A DNA stretch of 57,869 bases from Deltaproteobacteria bacterium. GTDB lineage: Bacteria; Desulfobacterota; Binatia; JACPRU01. Within the stretch, counting starts at the first letter, position 1. Each line of letters opens with the position of its first letter. Where the stretch lies: assembly GCA_016189835.1 (NCBI GenBank), contig JACPRU010000052.1, positions 1 to 57,869 on the forward strand, read 5' to 3'. Below are positions 37,605-48,666 of this stretch, piece after piece. The notes beneath the pieces were generated by a model. That model worked only from the letters and a program-made list of their open reading frames with translations. It made no database searches and was not told the DNA's origin. Made by a program: the position numbers and the translations under genes.

Positions 37605-39089
37605 TCAGCTTGGGACGCCGCGGCGGTCCTCCCGCAGGCGGTCGTAGATCTCGGCGTAGCGACGCGCGGAGAGGCTCCACGAGAAGTCCTCCGCCATGCC
37701 CGTCTGCTGCAGCCGCTCCCAGCGCGCCGGCTCGTGGTACGCGCGAACCGCGCGCCGCAGCGCCGCCGCCAGCTCGTCGCCGCGCGGCTCGCGGAACTTG
37801 AAGCCGTTTCCGCGACGCGGATCCTCGTCGGCGTCGCGCACGGTGTCGTCGAGGCCGCCGGTGGCGCGTACCACCGGCACCGTGCCGTAGCGCAGGCTGT
37901 ACATCTGATTCAGGCCGCAGGGCTCGTAGCGCGACGGCATGAGAAACAGGTCGGCGCCGGCCTCGATGCGGTGCGACAGCGATTCGTCGTATCCGATGCG
38001 CACCGCCACGCGGCCGGGATGAGCGCCGGCCAGGTTGCGAAAGCCCTCTTCCAGCCACGGATCTCCCGAGCCGAGGACCGCCAGGCCGACGCCTTGCCGC
38101 AACAGCTCGGCGGCGGCGCCGAGCACGAGGTCGCATCCTTTCTGCAGCGTCAAGCGCGTCACCATGCCGACCAGCGGCGTGTCGAGCGAGATGCCGAGGC
38201 CGAGCTCGGCGACGAGCCCGTGCTTGCAGATCCGCTTGCCGCCGAGCGCGCCAGCCGCGTAGCGCGCCGGCAGGTGGCGATCGATGGAGGGGTTCCAGGC
38301 CTCCGTGTCGATGCCGTTCAGGATGCCCCGCAGGTCCGCGGCGCGCGCCCGCAGCAGTCCGTCGAGGCCTTCGCCGAGCTCGGGCGTGCAGATCTCCGCG
38401 GCGTAGCGCGGGCTCACCGTGGTGATCGCCCGCGAGTAGGCGATGCCCGCCTTCATCAGGTTGATCCGGCCGTAGTACTCGATCCCGTCCATGTGGAACG
38501 CGGCCGGCGGCAGCCCGGTCGAGGGCAGCCGCTCGGCGGCGAAGCGGCCCTGAAAGGCCAGGTTGTGGATCGTGAACACCGTCGCCGCGGCGCGCAGGCG
38601 GGGATGTCCGGCGAAGAACCAGCGCAGGTGCGCGGGCACCAGGGCGGTGTGCCAGTCGTTGGCGTGAACGACGTCCGCCGGCAGGTCGAGCGCCAGGATC
38701 GCCTCGAGGACCGCGCGCGAGAAGAACGCGAAGCGCTCGAGGTTGTCGTCGTAGTCTCCGCCCCGCTCCCCGTAGAGCCCCGGTCGATCGAAGAAGGGAT
38801 CGTGCTCGACGAGGTAGAGAGCGGCCGGATCGAGCACGCCCGCGGCGCGCCAGACGCGAAAGCCCGGCCCGTGGCCCGGCACGTCGACGGTCGCCGCGTG
38901 CTCCAGCTCGACGCCGCGGCGGCGCACCGCCTGGTAGAGCGGCAGGAACACCGACACGCGGCCGCCGAGCGCGCCGGCCAGCGCCCGCGGCAGCGCTCGG
39001 CTCACGTCCCCGAGGCCGCCGGTGGCGGCGAGCGGAGCGAGCTCCGCGGAGGCGAAGACGACCGACGGCGGCGCGGCTCCTGGCTTCAA
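37605..39089 (-). CDS. glgA: Glycogen synthase, GT5 family
   Basis: ADP-glucose-dependent alpha-1,4-glucan synthase, 494 residues. The N-terminal domain (VVFASAELAPLAATGGLGDV) and GYDESLSHRIEAGADLFLMPSRYEPCGLNQMYSLRYG are characteristic; the latter holds the catalytic Glu/Cys loop. The lysine of the usual KTGGL nucleotide-sugar motif is Ala here (AATGGL), which is unusual for GlgA. The start is a TTG at 39089 with AGGG four bases upstream, just before the conserved N-terminus. It is divergent from a DinB gene 42 bp away and precedes dprA by about 100 bp. Confidence 0.9.
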   Translation of the reverse strand: MKPGAAPPSVVFASAELAPLAATGGLGDVSRALPRALAGALGGRVSVFLPLYQAVRRRGVELEHAATVDVPGHGPGFRVWRAAGVLDPAALYLVEHDPFFDRPGLYGERGGDYDDNLERFAFFSRAVLEAILALDLPADVVHANDWHTALVPAHLRWFFAGHPRLRAAATVFTIHNLAFQGRFAAERLPSTGLPPAAFHMDGIEYYGRINLMKAGIAYSRAITTVSPRYAAEICTPELGEGLDGLLRARAADLRGILNGIDTEAWNPSIDRHLPARYAAGALGGKRICKHGLVAELGLGISLDTPLVGMVTRLTLQKGCDLVLGAAAELLRQGVGLAVLGSGDPWLEEGFRNLAGAHPGRVAVRIGYDESLSHRIEAGADLFLMPSRYEPCGLNQMYSLRYGTVPVVRATGGLDDTVRDADEDPRRGNGFKFREPRGDELAAALRRAVRAYHEPARWERLQQTGMAEDFSWSLSARRYAEIYDRLREDRRGVPS

Positions 39090-39131
39090 GTTGCCCTGCC
39101 TGATAGCGGTCGCGAGCGGGGGAAGACAACC

Positions 39132-39641
39132 ATGATCGGCGCCGAGGGCTTGCGCCTGATGGCCGGCTACAACCGCTGGATGAACGAGAGGCTCTACGCG
39201 AGCTGCGCGACGCTCTCGGACGAGGAGCGCAAGCGCGATCGACGGGCGTTCTTCCGGTCGATTCACGGGACGCTGAACCACCTGTTGCTCGGCGACCGCG
39301 CCTGGCTCGGGCGCTTCACCGGCCGTCCCGTGCCGTTCCGCTCGCTCGACCAGGATCTCTACGCCGACTTCGCCGAGCTGCGCGGGCAGCGCGCCGAGAC
39401 CGACGCCGCGATCGAGGAGTTCTGCCGCGAGCTGACCGACGAGCGCCTCGCGGCGGAGATCGACTACGCCACCCAGGCGGGCAAGCGTTACCGCCACCCG
39501 CTCGGGCCGGCGGTGCTTCACCTCTTCAACCACCAGACCCACCACCGCGGTCAGATCACCACGCTGCTCTCCCAGCTCGGCATCGACCCCGGCGGGACGG
39601 ACGTGATCCTCTACTACCGTGAGCGGTCGGCGCAGACCTGA
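39132..39641 (+). CDS. DinB family protein
   Basis: A 169-residue four-helix DinB/YfiT-like protein. The metal-binding histidines appear in SIHGTLNHLLLGDRAWLGR and NHQTHHRGQITTLLSQLG, the standard His triad positions. Relatives include bacillithiol or mycothiol S-transferases and maleylpyruvate isomerase; many are uncharacterised. The start at 39132 follows GGAAG. It is divergent from glgA and converges on the ABC-transport operon with a 15-bp gap, so it has its own promoter in the 42-bp glgA gap. Confidence 0.88.
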   Translation: MIGAEGLRLMAGYNRWMNERLYASCATLSDEERKRDRRAFFRSIHGTLNHLLLGDRAWLGRFTGRPVPFRSLDQDLYADFAELRGQRAETDAAIEEFCRELTDERLAAEIDYATQAGKRYRHPLGPAVLHLFNHQTHHRGQITTLLSQLGIDPGGTDVILYYRERSAQT

Positions 39642-39656
39642 CCGCGGCGCACGGCC

Positions 39657-40502
39657 TCACTCGAGCTTACCGCGCTCGAGCGAGCGCTCGGTGAACGCCT
39701 CGTCGGCGAGGCCGCGGTCGTAGCGGGCCTCCGAAACCTCGAGGATCGTCCGGGTGCCCTTCTTGGCGTTCGCCATCTCGATGCGATGCGCGGTCGGGAC
39801 GCCGTCGATCGTCTCGAAGGCAGACAGCGCCAGCGTCTTCAGCAGCGCCTCGTCCTTGCGGTCGTAGAGCTCGATCTTGCGAAACGTCGAGTCCCGGCGG
39901 TCGAGCCACAGAACGAAGCGCGAGTATTCGTAGTTCTTGCCCTGCGGCGCGAGCTCGATCACGGCGCAGGGGACGCCGTCGACGGTCTCGCCGTCGCGCA
40001 GGAGCTTCGAGGCCGCGTCCTCCTCCGTCCAGTCGCGGATCTCGTCGAAGATCTCCAGATCGTCGTAGCTGAAGTCCGAGCCCTGGAAGCTCTGCTTGCG
40101 GCTCGATCCGCTGATCTGTCGCACGCGCTTCAGCTCCGGCAGATAGAGCCACTGGTCGTCGTCCTTGTCCGGGTACGACCAGGAGAGGAAGCCCACGCCC
40201 TTCACCTCGGGCGGCGAGAGAAAAAAACTCAGGCTCTTGCGCGTGCGGTGGCCGTAGCTCTTGGCGTACATCGCGAGGTCGCGCACCCGCTCGCCGCCGC
40301 GGGAATCGACGAGCGTCATCTTGGTGCGCTGCGACGAGTCCTTGGGCTCGCGGGCGTCGTTCACCGCCTTGGCGGCATCGAGCATCTGGCGGGCGGTCTG
40401 CGCGCTCGCCGGCCAGGCGCCGAGCAGCGCGATCAACACGAGCAGCATCCTTCGAGTCATTCCGTCGGTCCTCTCCGTGCGCAGCTCGCGCGCCGCGCTC
40501 AT
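39657..40502 (-). CDS. LolA-like outer-membrane lipoprotein-sorting protein
   Basis: A periplasmic protein of the LolA-like group often annotated 'outer membrane lipoprotein-sorting protein'. Its beta-rich, half-open-barrel-like core includes KMTLVDSRGGERVRDLAMYA, VGFLSWSYPDKDDDQWLYLP, SFQGSDFSYDDLEIFD and a C-terminal VPTAHRIEMANAKKGTRT. A signal peptide (MTRRMLLVLIALLGAWPASA) begins at an ATG at 40460; the upstream ATG at 40502, overlapping the ATPase stop with a strong GGGGGAG, adds 14 residues and is the coupled alternative used here. It is the last gene of the transport operon and could shuttle a lipid or lipoprotein across the periplasm. Confidence 0.82.
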   Translation of the reverse strand: MSAARELRTERTDGMTRRMLLVLIALLGAWPASAQTARQMLDAAKAVNDAREPKDSSQRTKMTLVDSRGGERVRDLAMYAKSYGHRTRKSLSFFLSPPEVKGVGFLSWSYPDKDDDQWLYLPELKRVRQISGSSRKQSFQGSDFSYDDLEIFDEIRDWTEEDAASKLLRDGETVDGVPCAVIELAPQGKNYEYSRFVLWLDRRDSTFRKIELYDRKDEALLKTLALSAFETIDGVPTAHRIEMANAKKGTRTILEVSEARYDRGLADEAFTERSLERGKLE

Positions 40503-41194
40503 GGGCGCTCCCCCTCTTCGCCGCAAAGGTCGCCGACCACGCGGCCATCCTTCAAGGTGACGATGCGCTCGCCGTACGCGGCCGCGCGCGCGTCGTGGGT
40601 CACCATCACCACGGTCTGGCGCGCCTGCTCGGCGGTCTCCTTCATGAGGTGGAGGATCTCCTCTCCGGTCTTCGAGTCGAGGTTTCCGGTCGGCTCGTCG
40701 GCGAGCACCAGCAGCGGGTCGACGACCAGCGCGCGGGCGATCGCCACCCGCTGCATCTCTCCGCCGGAGAGCTCGTCCGGCTTGTGGCACCGGCGCGCGC
40801 CGAGCCCGACCCGCTCGAGCAGCGACTCCACCCGGGGGCGGGCCTCGTGCAGGCTCTTGCCGTCGAGCAGCAGCGGCAGCGCCACGTTCTCCTCGGCCGT
40901 GAGCGTCGGCAGCAGGTTGAAGAACTGGAACACGAAGCCGATCTTCCGCCGCCGGAACAGCGTCAGCTCGTCGTCGGAGAGACGCCCGAGCTGCTGCCCG
41001 CCGACCGAAATCGAGCCCGAGTCGGGCACGTCGAGGCCGCCGATCAGGTGCAGCATCGTCGACTTCCCGGAGCCGCTCGCGCCCATCACCGACACGAAGG
41101 CCCCCTCCGCCACGTCGAGCGAGACCCCCTGCAGCGCCGGCACCGCCGCGCGCCCCTGGCGGTAGGTCTTGACGACGTTCCGCAACCGGATCAT
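40499..41194 (-). CDS. LolD/MacB-type ABC transporter ATPase
   Basis: A 231-residue nucleotide-binding subunit of the LolD/FtsE/MacB class: Walker A GASGSGKST, Q-loop FVFQFFNLLPTLTAEENV, signature LSGGEMQRVAIARAL, Walker B LVLADEPTGNLD and H-loop VTHD. This class drives mechanotransmission in FtsX-fold transporters that extract substrates from the inner membrane. It lies between the FtsX permease (13-bp gap) and the LolA-like gene (4-bp overlap). Confidence 0.94.
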   Translation of the reverse strand: MIRLRNVVKTYRQGRAAVPALQGVSLDVAEGAFVSVMGASGSGKSTMLHLIGGLDVPDSGSISVGGQQLGRLSDDELTLFRRRKIGFVFQFFNLLPTLTAEENVALPLLLDGKSLHEARPRVESLLERVGLGARRCHKPDELSGGEMQRVAIARALVVDPLLVLADEPTGNLDSKTGEEILHLMKETAEQARQTVVMVTHDARAAAYGERIVTLKDGRVVGDLCGEEGERP

Positions 41195-41207
41195 CCGCCC
41201 CTCCGGG

Positions 41208-43786
<2,579 letters not shown>

Positions 43787-43790
<4 letters not shown>

Positions 43791-44356
43791 CGGGATTCCT
43801 CGCGCGGCCGCGCGCGGCGCCGCGACGCGGCGCGCAGCTTCTGCTCGGCGTGAGCGAGCCAGCGCACGTCGGCCTCCGCATGGAACAGCGCCGCGTCGAT
43901 CAGCAGATCGGTGACCAGCCGGTCGTCGCGCTGCGGCTGCTTGGCGAGCGCGAACTTCCGCTGCGTGAGCCGTCTCAGGTGGCCGAGGTAGACCTCCTTT
44001 TGCTCGTGGACGAGGTCGAGCACGGGATCGACGTCGCCGCCGGCGCGGAACAGGAGCTTGATGAACAGCTCGTCGCGCAGCGCCCGCGGCCGCGCCACCG
44101 GGCGGCCGAGCCAGGACTCGAGCTCGCGCCGTCCCTTCGAGGTGACGCGGTAGATCTTGCGGTCGGGCCGCCGAGCTTGCGGCTCGTCGCGCCGCTCGAC
44201 CAGCCCCTCGCGCTCGAGACGGTCGAGCGTCGTGTAGATCTGGCCGTAGTTCAAGCTCCAGAACTCGCCGACCCGCTCGTCGAACGCGGCCTTCAGCTCG
44301 TAACCGTGCCGTTCGCGCTCCGAGAGGATGCCGAGCAGGGCGTACTTCACCGACAT
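43787..44356 (-). CDS. PadR family transcriptional regulator
   Basis: A 189-residue winged-helix regulator. The PadR N-terminal domain is clear (MSVKYALLGILSERERHGYEL, SLNYGQIYTTLDRLEREGLVERR), followed by a Vir_C-like helical dimerisation region rich in Arg and Glu. PadR proteins usually repress transport genes until a small hydrophobic ligand binds. Here it lies inside the operon it probably controls, between the outer-membrane protein and the permease, suggesting autoregulation through the operon promoter at 45886-45912. Confidence 0.93.
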
Positions 44357-44374
44357 CGTTCCGTCTCCCTCAGC

Positions 44375-45871
44375 TCAGAACAGGAACCGGACGCGGACGT
44401 AGCCCTCGTCGTTTCGCTGGTACTGTCCGACCAGCGAGTCCTCGCGGCCTTCGATCGCCAGGTAGCCGATGCGAACGTCGAGGTGATCGTTGACCGAGTA
44501 CGTCAAGCGCGGATGCGCCAGGCCGGCCACGTCCTGCATCGCGTAGAGCCCCACGAGCTCGGCCTTCAGCCGATCGTCCAGGAAGCCGTGGCGGAGCGTC
44601 AACCCGAAGCGGGTCTCGAGATCGCTGATCAGCAAATCCGTGCGGTTGCCGAGCACCGCGGTTTGATTCACCTGCGCGAGCACGAACGTCTCGCCCACGA
44701 ACAGGTCGCCGCCGGCGCCCCACTCGATGCCGTCGCGACGGACGTTGACGGGCGCCAGGGTCACCGCCACCTCCTGCTCGCGCCCGCTCGCCAGCGCCGC
44801 CGGGTCGACCGCGCCGACCCGCTGGCTCGCCACCACGTCGCGGATGCTGCGCGGGTACGGACGGTCGAACACGTAGGCGCCTTCCGCGCGCAGCGTCGCG
44901 CCGAACAGCCGGTAGGCGAGATCGCCCCCCGCCGCTCGGATGCGTTCGAACTCGGGGAAGATCTCGATCTCGGAGCGCACGTCGAAGAGCCGCGCCGAGA
45001 GCGGATCGAGGCGCACGAAGCCGCGCGCCGACGCGCCGAGCGCCGGCGCGGGATCGAAGCCCTCGAAGTAGTAGAGCGCGAAGTCCGCTCCGCCGAGGAA
45101 GCCCGAGAAGCGCGCCGCGTAGCTGCCGTGCTCGAGCGTGCGCGACGGCAGCGCGGCGTTGCGGAAGCGCGAGCGATTCTCGACCGTCAGGCCCTGAACC
45201 GTGCTCTGCGGCGGGACGCGCGCCAGCGGCGGGTACCAGCGTTCATCCTGGTCGGGAAACCAGTAGGGGACGTAGATCGGCTCCCAGACCAGCGTCAGGC
45301 GCATCTCGGTCGGCAGCCACGGCTTCGCGGCCGGCAGGTAGAGGGTCGGGGCGATCGCCGGCACGCCGATCTTGCGGTCGTTCTCCTCCTCGAGAAACGG
45401 ATCGTAGTGCTTCTCGGGATTCGCCAGATCGTTCGGCTGCACCGCGTCGAGCTTGCCCCAGGCGAACTTCTGCAGGCCGACGCGCAGGTCGAGCTGCGCG
45501 GAAGAGAAATCGAGGTACGCCTCGCCGAGCTCGAGGCTCGGGGAGAGGTCCTGGCGGACGTGCTGGAAGTCGTAGATGCCGGCGCCGTCGTCGTTCCGCG
45601 GCGTGCCGCCGGCCGTGCCGGTCAGGTCGGCGACGAACCGCAGGCGGGAGGAGAGGTCGGTCGCGAGGTGGAGGCGGGCCTTGCCCTGCGGGTGCTGCCG
45701 GGGGCTGGCCGAGTGCAGCCGTTCGACGTCGAGGAACTCGAGCTTGCCTTCGACGTCGAGCGCGAACGGCCGCGGCAGCATCGGCACCTGCAAGGGGTAG
45801 AGGCCGGCGCGTGCGGCCGTGGCGGCGAGCACGCCGCAGATCGCCAGCAGGCCGAAGCGCGCGCGGAGCAT
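44375..45871 (-). CDS. Outer-membrane beta-barrel protein (DUF1302-like)
   Basis: A 498-residue protein with a signal peptide (MLRARFGLLAICGVLAATAARA) and many alternating strands ending in aromatic Phe (YVRVRFLF), the usual outer-membrane assembly signal. Segments such as LRVGLQKFAWGKLDAVQPND and VWEPIYVPYWFPDQDERWYPP resemble the DUF1302 group, often encoded with LolA-like proteins and RND or ABC exporters; the assignment is tentative. It is first in a five-gene operon with padR (18-bp gap), FtsX permease, ATPase and LolA-like protein, and is a candidate outer-membrane end of that pathway. The start is the ATG at 45871, about eight bases after the predicted transcript start. Confidence 0.78.
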   Translation of the reverse strand: MLRARFGLLAICGVLAATAARAGLYPLQVPMLPRPFALDVEGKLEFLDVERLHSASPRQHPQGKARLHLATDLSSRLRFVADLTGTAGGTPRNDDGAGIYDFQHVRQDLSPSLELGEAYLDFSSAQLDLRVGLQKFAWGKLDAVQPNDLANPEKHYDPFLEEENDRKIGVPAIAPTLYLPAAKPWLPTEMRLTLVWEPIYVPYWFPDQDERWYPPLARVPPQSTVQGLTVENRSRFRNAALPSRTLEHGSYAARFSGFLGGADFALYYFEGFDPAPALGASARGFVRLDPLSARLFDVRSEIEIFPEFERIRAAGGDLAYRLFGATLRAEGAYVFDRPYPRSIRDVVASQRVGAVDPAALASGREQEVAVTLAPVNVRRDGIEWGAGGDLFVGETFVLAQVNQTAVLGNRTDLLISDLETRFGLTLRHGFLDDRLKAELVGLYAMQDVAGLAHPRLTYSVNDHLDVRIGYLAIEGREDSLVGQYQRNDEGYVRVRFLF

Positions 45872-45885
45872 GGATGGGCGCGCCG

Positions 45886-45912
45886 CTTATAGCTAATCGT
45901 ATATACAGTCAA
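45886..45912 (-). promoter_or_regulatory. Promoter with overlapping GTATATAC palindrome
   Basis: On the minus strand TTGACT (45912-45907) and TATAAG (45891-45886) are 15 bases apart, ahead of the outer-membrane-protein gene. The spacer holds the perfect palindrome GTATATAC (45906-45899), AT-rich in a GC-rich genome. A repressor there would block polymerase. PadR from the same operon is the obvious candidate, by inference. Confidence 0.55.
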
Positions 45913-46057
45913 CCATTCGCGGCGGCCACGGCGTCGGCGAAGCTCGGGGCGGACGATTTCGCGAGGGCGGTGCCGCCGCTCGGGCCCCGCGTTTGACAAG
46001 GTGCATCGGCGCTGCTCTTCTGCCGGCGTTCGAGGGTTCCTGCGGGGGCCAGCCGAG

Positions 46058-46468
46058 ATGCGAATGGTTCTGCCCGCGCTGCGCGAGCGACGCCGGATCG
46101 ACAGGCTCCTCACCAGCTTCTTCGCCGGTTACCGGCCGGCGGAATTTCGCCGCGCGGTCGTCTCCATCAGCCGCTACTACAACCTGCCGACGCCGAAGGT
46201 GGCATGGTTCGAGTACCTGGATTGGGGCAAGAGCGGCGGCCGCACTTACGAGGACGGCAAGATCCACCTCGTTCACCCCGAGAACTGGAAGCGCGGCCGC
46301 AAGTACAACTCGGAGCGGCGCTGGATCAACACCGTCTACCACGAGCTCGGCCACTACATCTTCTGGGTCGACGCCGAGCGCAAGGCGAACACGTTCGCCT
46401 ACCGCATGGTGCGGGGCGTGAACGGCGACGGCGCGCGCAACGGCCGCCAGCGCCGCCGCGCGCGCTGA
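46058..46468 (+). CDS. Small HELGH metallopeptidase-like protein
   Basis: A basic protein of 136 residues from the ATG at 46058. Its centre has a zinc-binding HExxH motif in NTVYHELGHYIFW, followed by AERKANTFAYRMV, which fits the third ligand and EAN-FA pattern of M78 (ImmA/IrrE-like) peptidases. The N-terminal half (RPAEFRRAVVSISRYYNLPTP, VHPENWKRGRKYN) is not recognised. M78 proteins often cleave repressors, but no repressor is beside it. There is no signal peptide, so it is probably cytoplasmic. Start uncertain: a GTG at 46001 is also in frame. Confidence 0.7.
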   Translation: MRMVLPALRERRRIDRLLTSFFAGYRPAEFRRAVVSISRYYNLPTPKVAWFEYLDWGKSGGRTYEDGKIHLVHPENWKRGRKYNSERRWINTVYHELGHYIFWVDAERKANTFAYRMVRGVNGDGARNGRQRRRAR

Positions 46469-46531
46469 GGGGCGAAGCGCGGCCCGCGCTGTTGCCGGGC
46501 GCTCGCGCCCGCGGCTATGCTGCGAGCCGGC

Positions 46532-47068
46532 ATGCCGAGCACCAAGAGCGAGCAAGAGTCGATCAAGTGGTGGGTCGATCAGCAGCGCACCGGCGAGGGG
46601 CGAAAGGAAGGTTCGCCGGCGCCGGCCGCGGCCCGCTTCTACATCACCGCCAAGGGCTTCGAGCAGGAGAGAGCGCGCACCGGCTTGGTCGACGTCAACG
46701 TCAAGCTGCTCGAGAGCGCGAATCCGCCGGAGAACGGCTTCGCGACCCTGAGCCTGCTCGACGAGCGCGCGCCGCAGAACGTGGTCGAGCGCATCAAGCG
46801 TGCGCTGCCGCTGCCGAAGGGCGCGCGGGCGGCGATCATCGACTGCGGCCGCATGGTCCGGGCCATCGTCACCGGCTCGCCGCCGGGTGAGCGGATCCTC
46901 GAGTTCAACTTCAATCGCGACGAGCCGACGTTCGACGTCTGGGTCCGCGGCGAGTGGCAGGAGGAGATCGTCTTCCGCAACCTCGGCGAGATCTACCGCG
47001 CGGCGCGCGTGCTGATCGAGGAGTACCTGGGTTCCGAGGCGCTGGCCAAGCCGGAATTCTGGACCTAG
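46532..47068 (+). CDS. Hypothetical protein
   Basis: A 178-residue soluble protein that I do not recognise. It has no signal peptide or membrane segment. Features are a Lys/Glu-rich start (MPSTKSEQESIKWWVDQQRT), a beta-rich middle (LVDVNVKLLES) and the C-terminal stretch EFNFNRDEPTFDVWVRGEWQ, then IYRAARVLIEEYLGSEA. Codon use is like its neighbours, which supports a real gene. An in-frame ATG at 46517 is an alternative start. It follows the HELGH gene by 63 bp and converges on a small membrane-protein gene. Confidence 0.7.
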   Translation: MPSTKSEQESIKWWVDQQRTGEGRKEGSPAPAAARFYITAKGFEQERARTGLVDVNVKLLESANPPENGFATLSLLDERAPQNVVERIKRALPLPKGARAAIIDCGRMVRAIVTGSPPGERILEFNFNRDEPTFDVWVRGEWQEEIVFRNLGEIYRAARVLIEEYLGSEALAKPEFWT

Positions 47069-47084
47069 GTCCAGCAGCCGGCGC

Positions 47085-47354
47085 TCAGACCACCTTCGCC
47101 CAGTGCAGGATCGCGAAGCTCGCCAGCCCCGACGACAGGCCCCACAGCGAATCGCGCCGCGGCACCGACGCCGAGCGATTCACCTCCATGGCGGCGTTGG
47201 CGGCGCCGATCAGCAGCGCGATCGGCAGCAGCGCCCAGTGAACGAACGGGTCGACCTCGGTGGGCGTGAAGACCCCGGCGGAGAAGCGCACGTACAGCAC
47301 GAGCCACGCGGCGAGGAACACGCCGGCGATGCGAGCAGCGCGTCGAGCGTCCAT
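47085..47354 (-). CDS. Small integral membrane protein
   Basis: An 89-residue protein with three hydrophobic stretches (AARIAGVFLAAWLVLYVRFS, HWALLPIALLIGAANAAME and a C-terminal GLSSGLASFAILHW). It has no conserved domain I recognise. The start at the ATG at 47354 is supported by AGAGG seven bases upstream. It converges on the hypothetical gene at 46532-47068, and its 5' side faces the acyl-CoA dehydrogenase pair across 131 bp. Function unknown. Confidence 0.6.
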   Translation of the reverse strand: MDARRAARIAGVFLAAWLVLYVRFSAGVFTPTEVDPFVHWALLPIALLIGAANAAMEVNRSASVPRRDSLWGLSSGLASFAILHWAKVV

Positions 47355-47485
47355 GGCCCGCCCTCTAGCATGCCGGAGCCGCTTCCCCAACCCGCCCCTC
47401 CCCGGACGCCGCCCGTTCCCGGAGGGCGTCGCGCTCGCTCGCGGCCGCCATTGACTCCGGGCGACCGCCGCTCTAATCGGCGAGG

Positions 47486-48661
47486 ATGGACCTCCACCTC
47501 TCCGAACGACACCTGCGCTTCCGCGACGAGCTGCGCGCCTGGCTCGAGAAGAACGTCGTCCGGCCGTGGCGCGAGGAGCTGCGCGATCCGACCGCCAGCG
47601 AGGACAGCCTGATCGAGCTTCGCCGCGCCTGGCAGAAGAAGCTTCACGCGGGCGGCTATCTCGGTCTCGATTGGCCGAAGGAGTGGGGCGGCCGGGGCGC
47701 CACGGCGGTCGAGAAGTCGATCTTCGAAGCCGAGCTGGTGCGCGCGGACGCGCCGCCGATCCTGAACTTCCTCGGCCTGAGCCTCCTCGGCCCGGCGCTC
47801 ATCCACCACGGATCGGAGGAGCAGCGCCGGCGATTCATCCCGCCGATGCTCTCCGCCGACGAGATCTGGTGCCAGGGCTTCAGCGAGCCCGGCGCCGGCA
47901 GCGATCTGGCCTCGCTCAAGACCGCGGCGCGCCTCGAGGGCGACGAGTTCGTCGTCAACGGCCAAAAGGTGTGGACCACGTACGGACCGTGGGCCGACTG
48001 GATCTTCGTGCTCGCCCGCACCGATGCGAAGAACCGCTACGGCGGCATCTCCTTCATCCTCGTCGAGCTGCGCACCCCGGGCGTGACCGTGCGGCCGCTG
48101 CGACAGATCACCGGCGAGAGCGAGTTCGGCGAAGTGTTCTTCGAGGACGCGCGCGTGCCGCGGGCGAATCTGGTCGGACAGATCGGCGAGGGCTGGAAGA
48201 TCGCCATGACCGTGCTCGCCTACGAGCGCGGCGCCACGGCGCTCGCCTATTCCACGCGCTACTCGCGCGACCTCGCCGCGCTCGCGCACGCCTGCCGGGA
48301 GGTCGGCCGGACCGGGCCGGCGGTGCGCGAGAAGCTCGCCCGCCTGGTGGTCGAGAACGAGGTGATGCGCGCCAACGGCGTGCGCATGCTCGCCAACCTC
48401 GCCGACGGCAAGATCCCGGGTCCGGAGGCGTCGATGGAGAAGCTCTTCTGGAGCGAATTCGACAAGCGCTTCCGCGACACCGCGATCGATCTGCTCGGGC
48501 CGGGCGGGCTGCTTCTGCGCTCGTGCTCCGAGGCCCGCCCCGAGGTCGACTGGGCGCGAGAATTCCTCTGGTCCCGCGCCGAGACGATCTTCTCGGGCTC
48601 CTCCGAGGTGCAACGCAACATTCTCGCCAAGCGGGCGCTCAGCCTGCCGCAGGAAGGCTGA
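47486..48661 (+). CDS. Acyl-CoA dehydrogenase, catalytic alpha-type subunit
   Basis: A 391-residue flavoprotein that would oxidise acyl-CoA thioesters. FAD/substrate motifs are WCQGFSEPGAGSDLASL, NGQKVWTTYGPWADW and the C-terminal SGSSEVQRNILAKRAL. The canonical C-terminal catalytic Glu (Y/F-E-G) is Ser here (FSGSSE), but Glu247 in VLAYERGATAL sits where isovaleryl-CoA-type and steroid-degradation dehydrogenases place theirs. The ATG at 47486 follows GGCGAGG. It is six bases from a second, shorter dehydrogenase gene, as in heteromeric enzymes of sterol side-chain breakdown. Confidence 0.93.
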   Translation: MDLHLSERHLRFRDELRAWLEKNVVRPWREELRDPTASEDSLIELRRAWQKKLHAGGYLGLDWPKEWGGRGATAVEKSIFEAELVRADAPPILNFLGLSLLGPALIHHGSEEQRRRFIPPMLSADEIWCQGFSEPGAGSDLASLKTAARLEGDEFVVNGQKVWTTYGPWADWIFVLARTDAKNRYGGISFILVELRTPGVTVRPLRQITGESEFGEVFFEDARVPRANLVGQIGEGWKIAMTVLAYERGATALAYSTRYSRDLAALAHACREVGRTGPAVREKLARLVVENEVMRANGVRMLANLADGKIPGPEASMEKLFWSEFDKRFRDTAIDLLGPGGLLLRSCSEARPEVDWAREFLWSRAETIFSGSSEVQRNILAKRALSLPQEG

Positions 48662-48666
48662 CCGCG

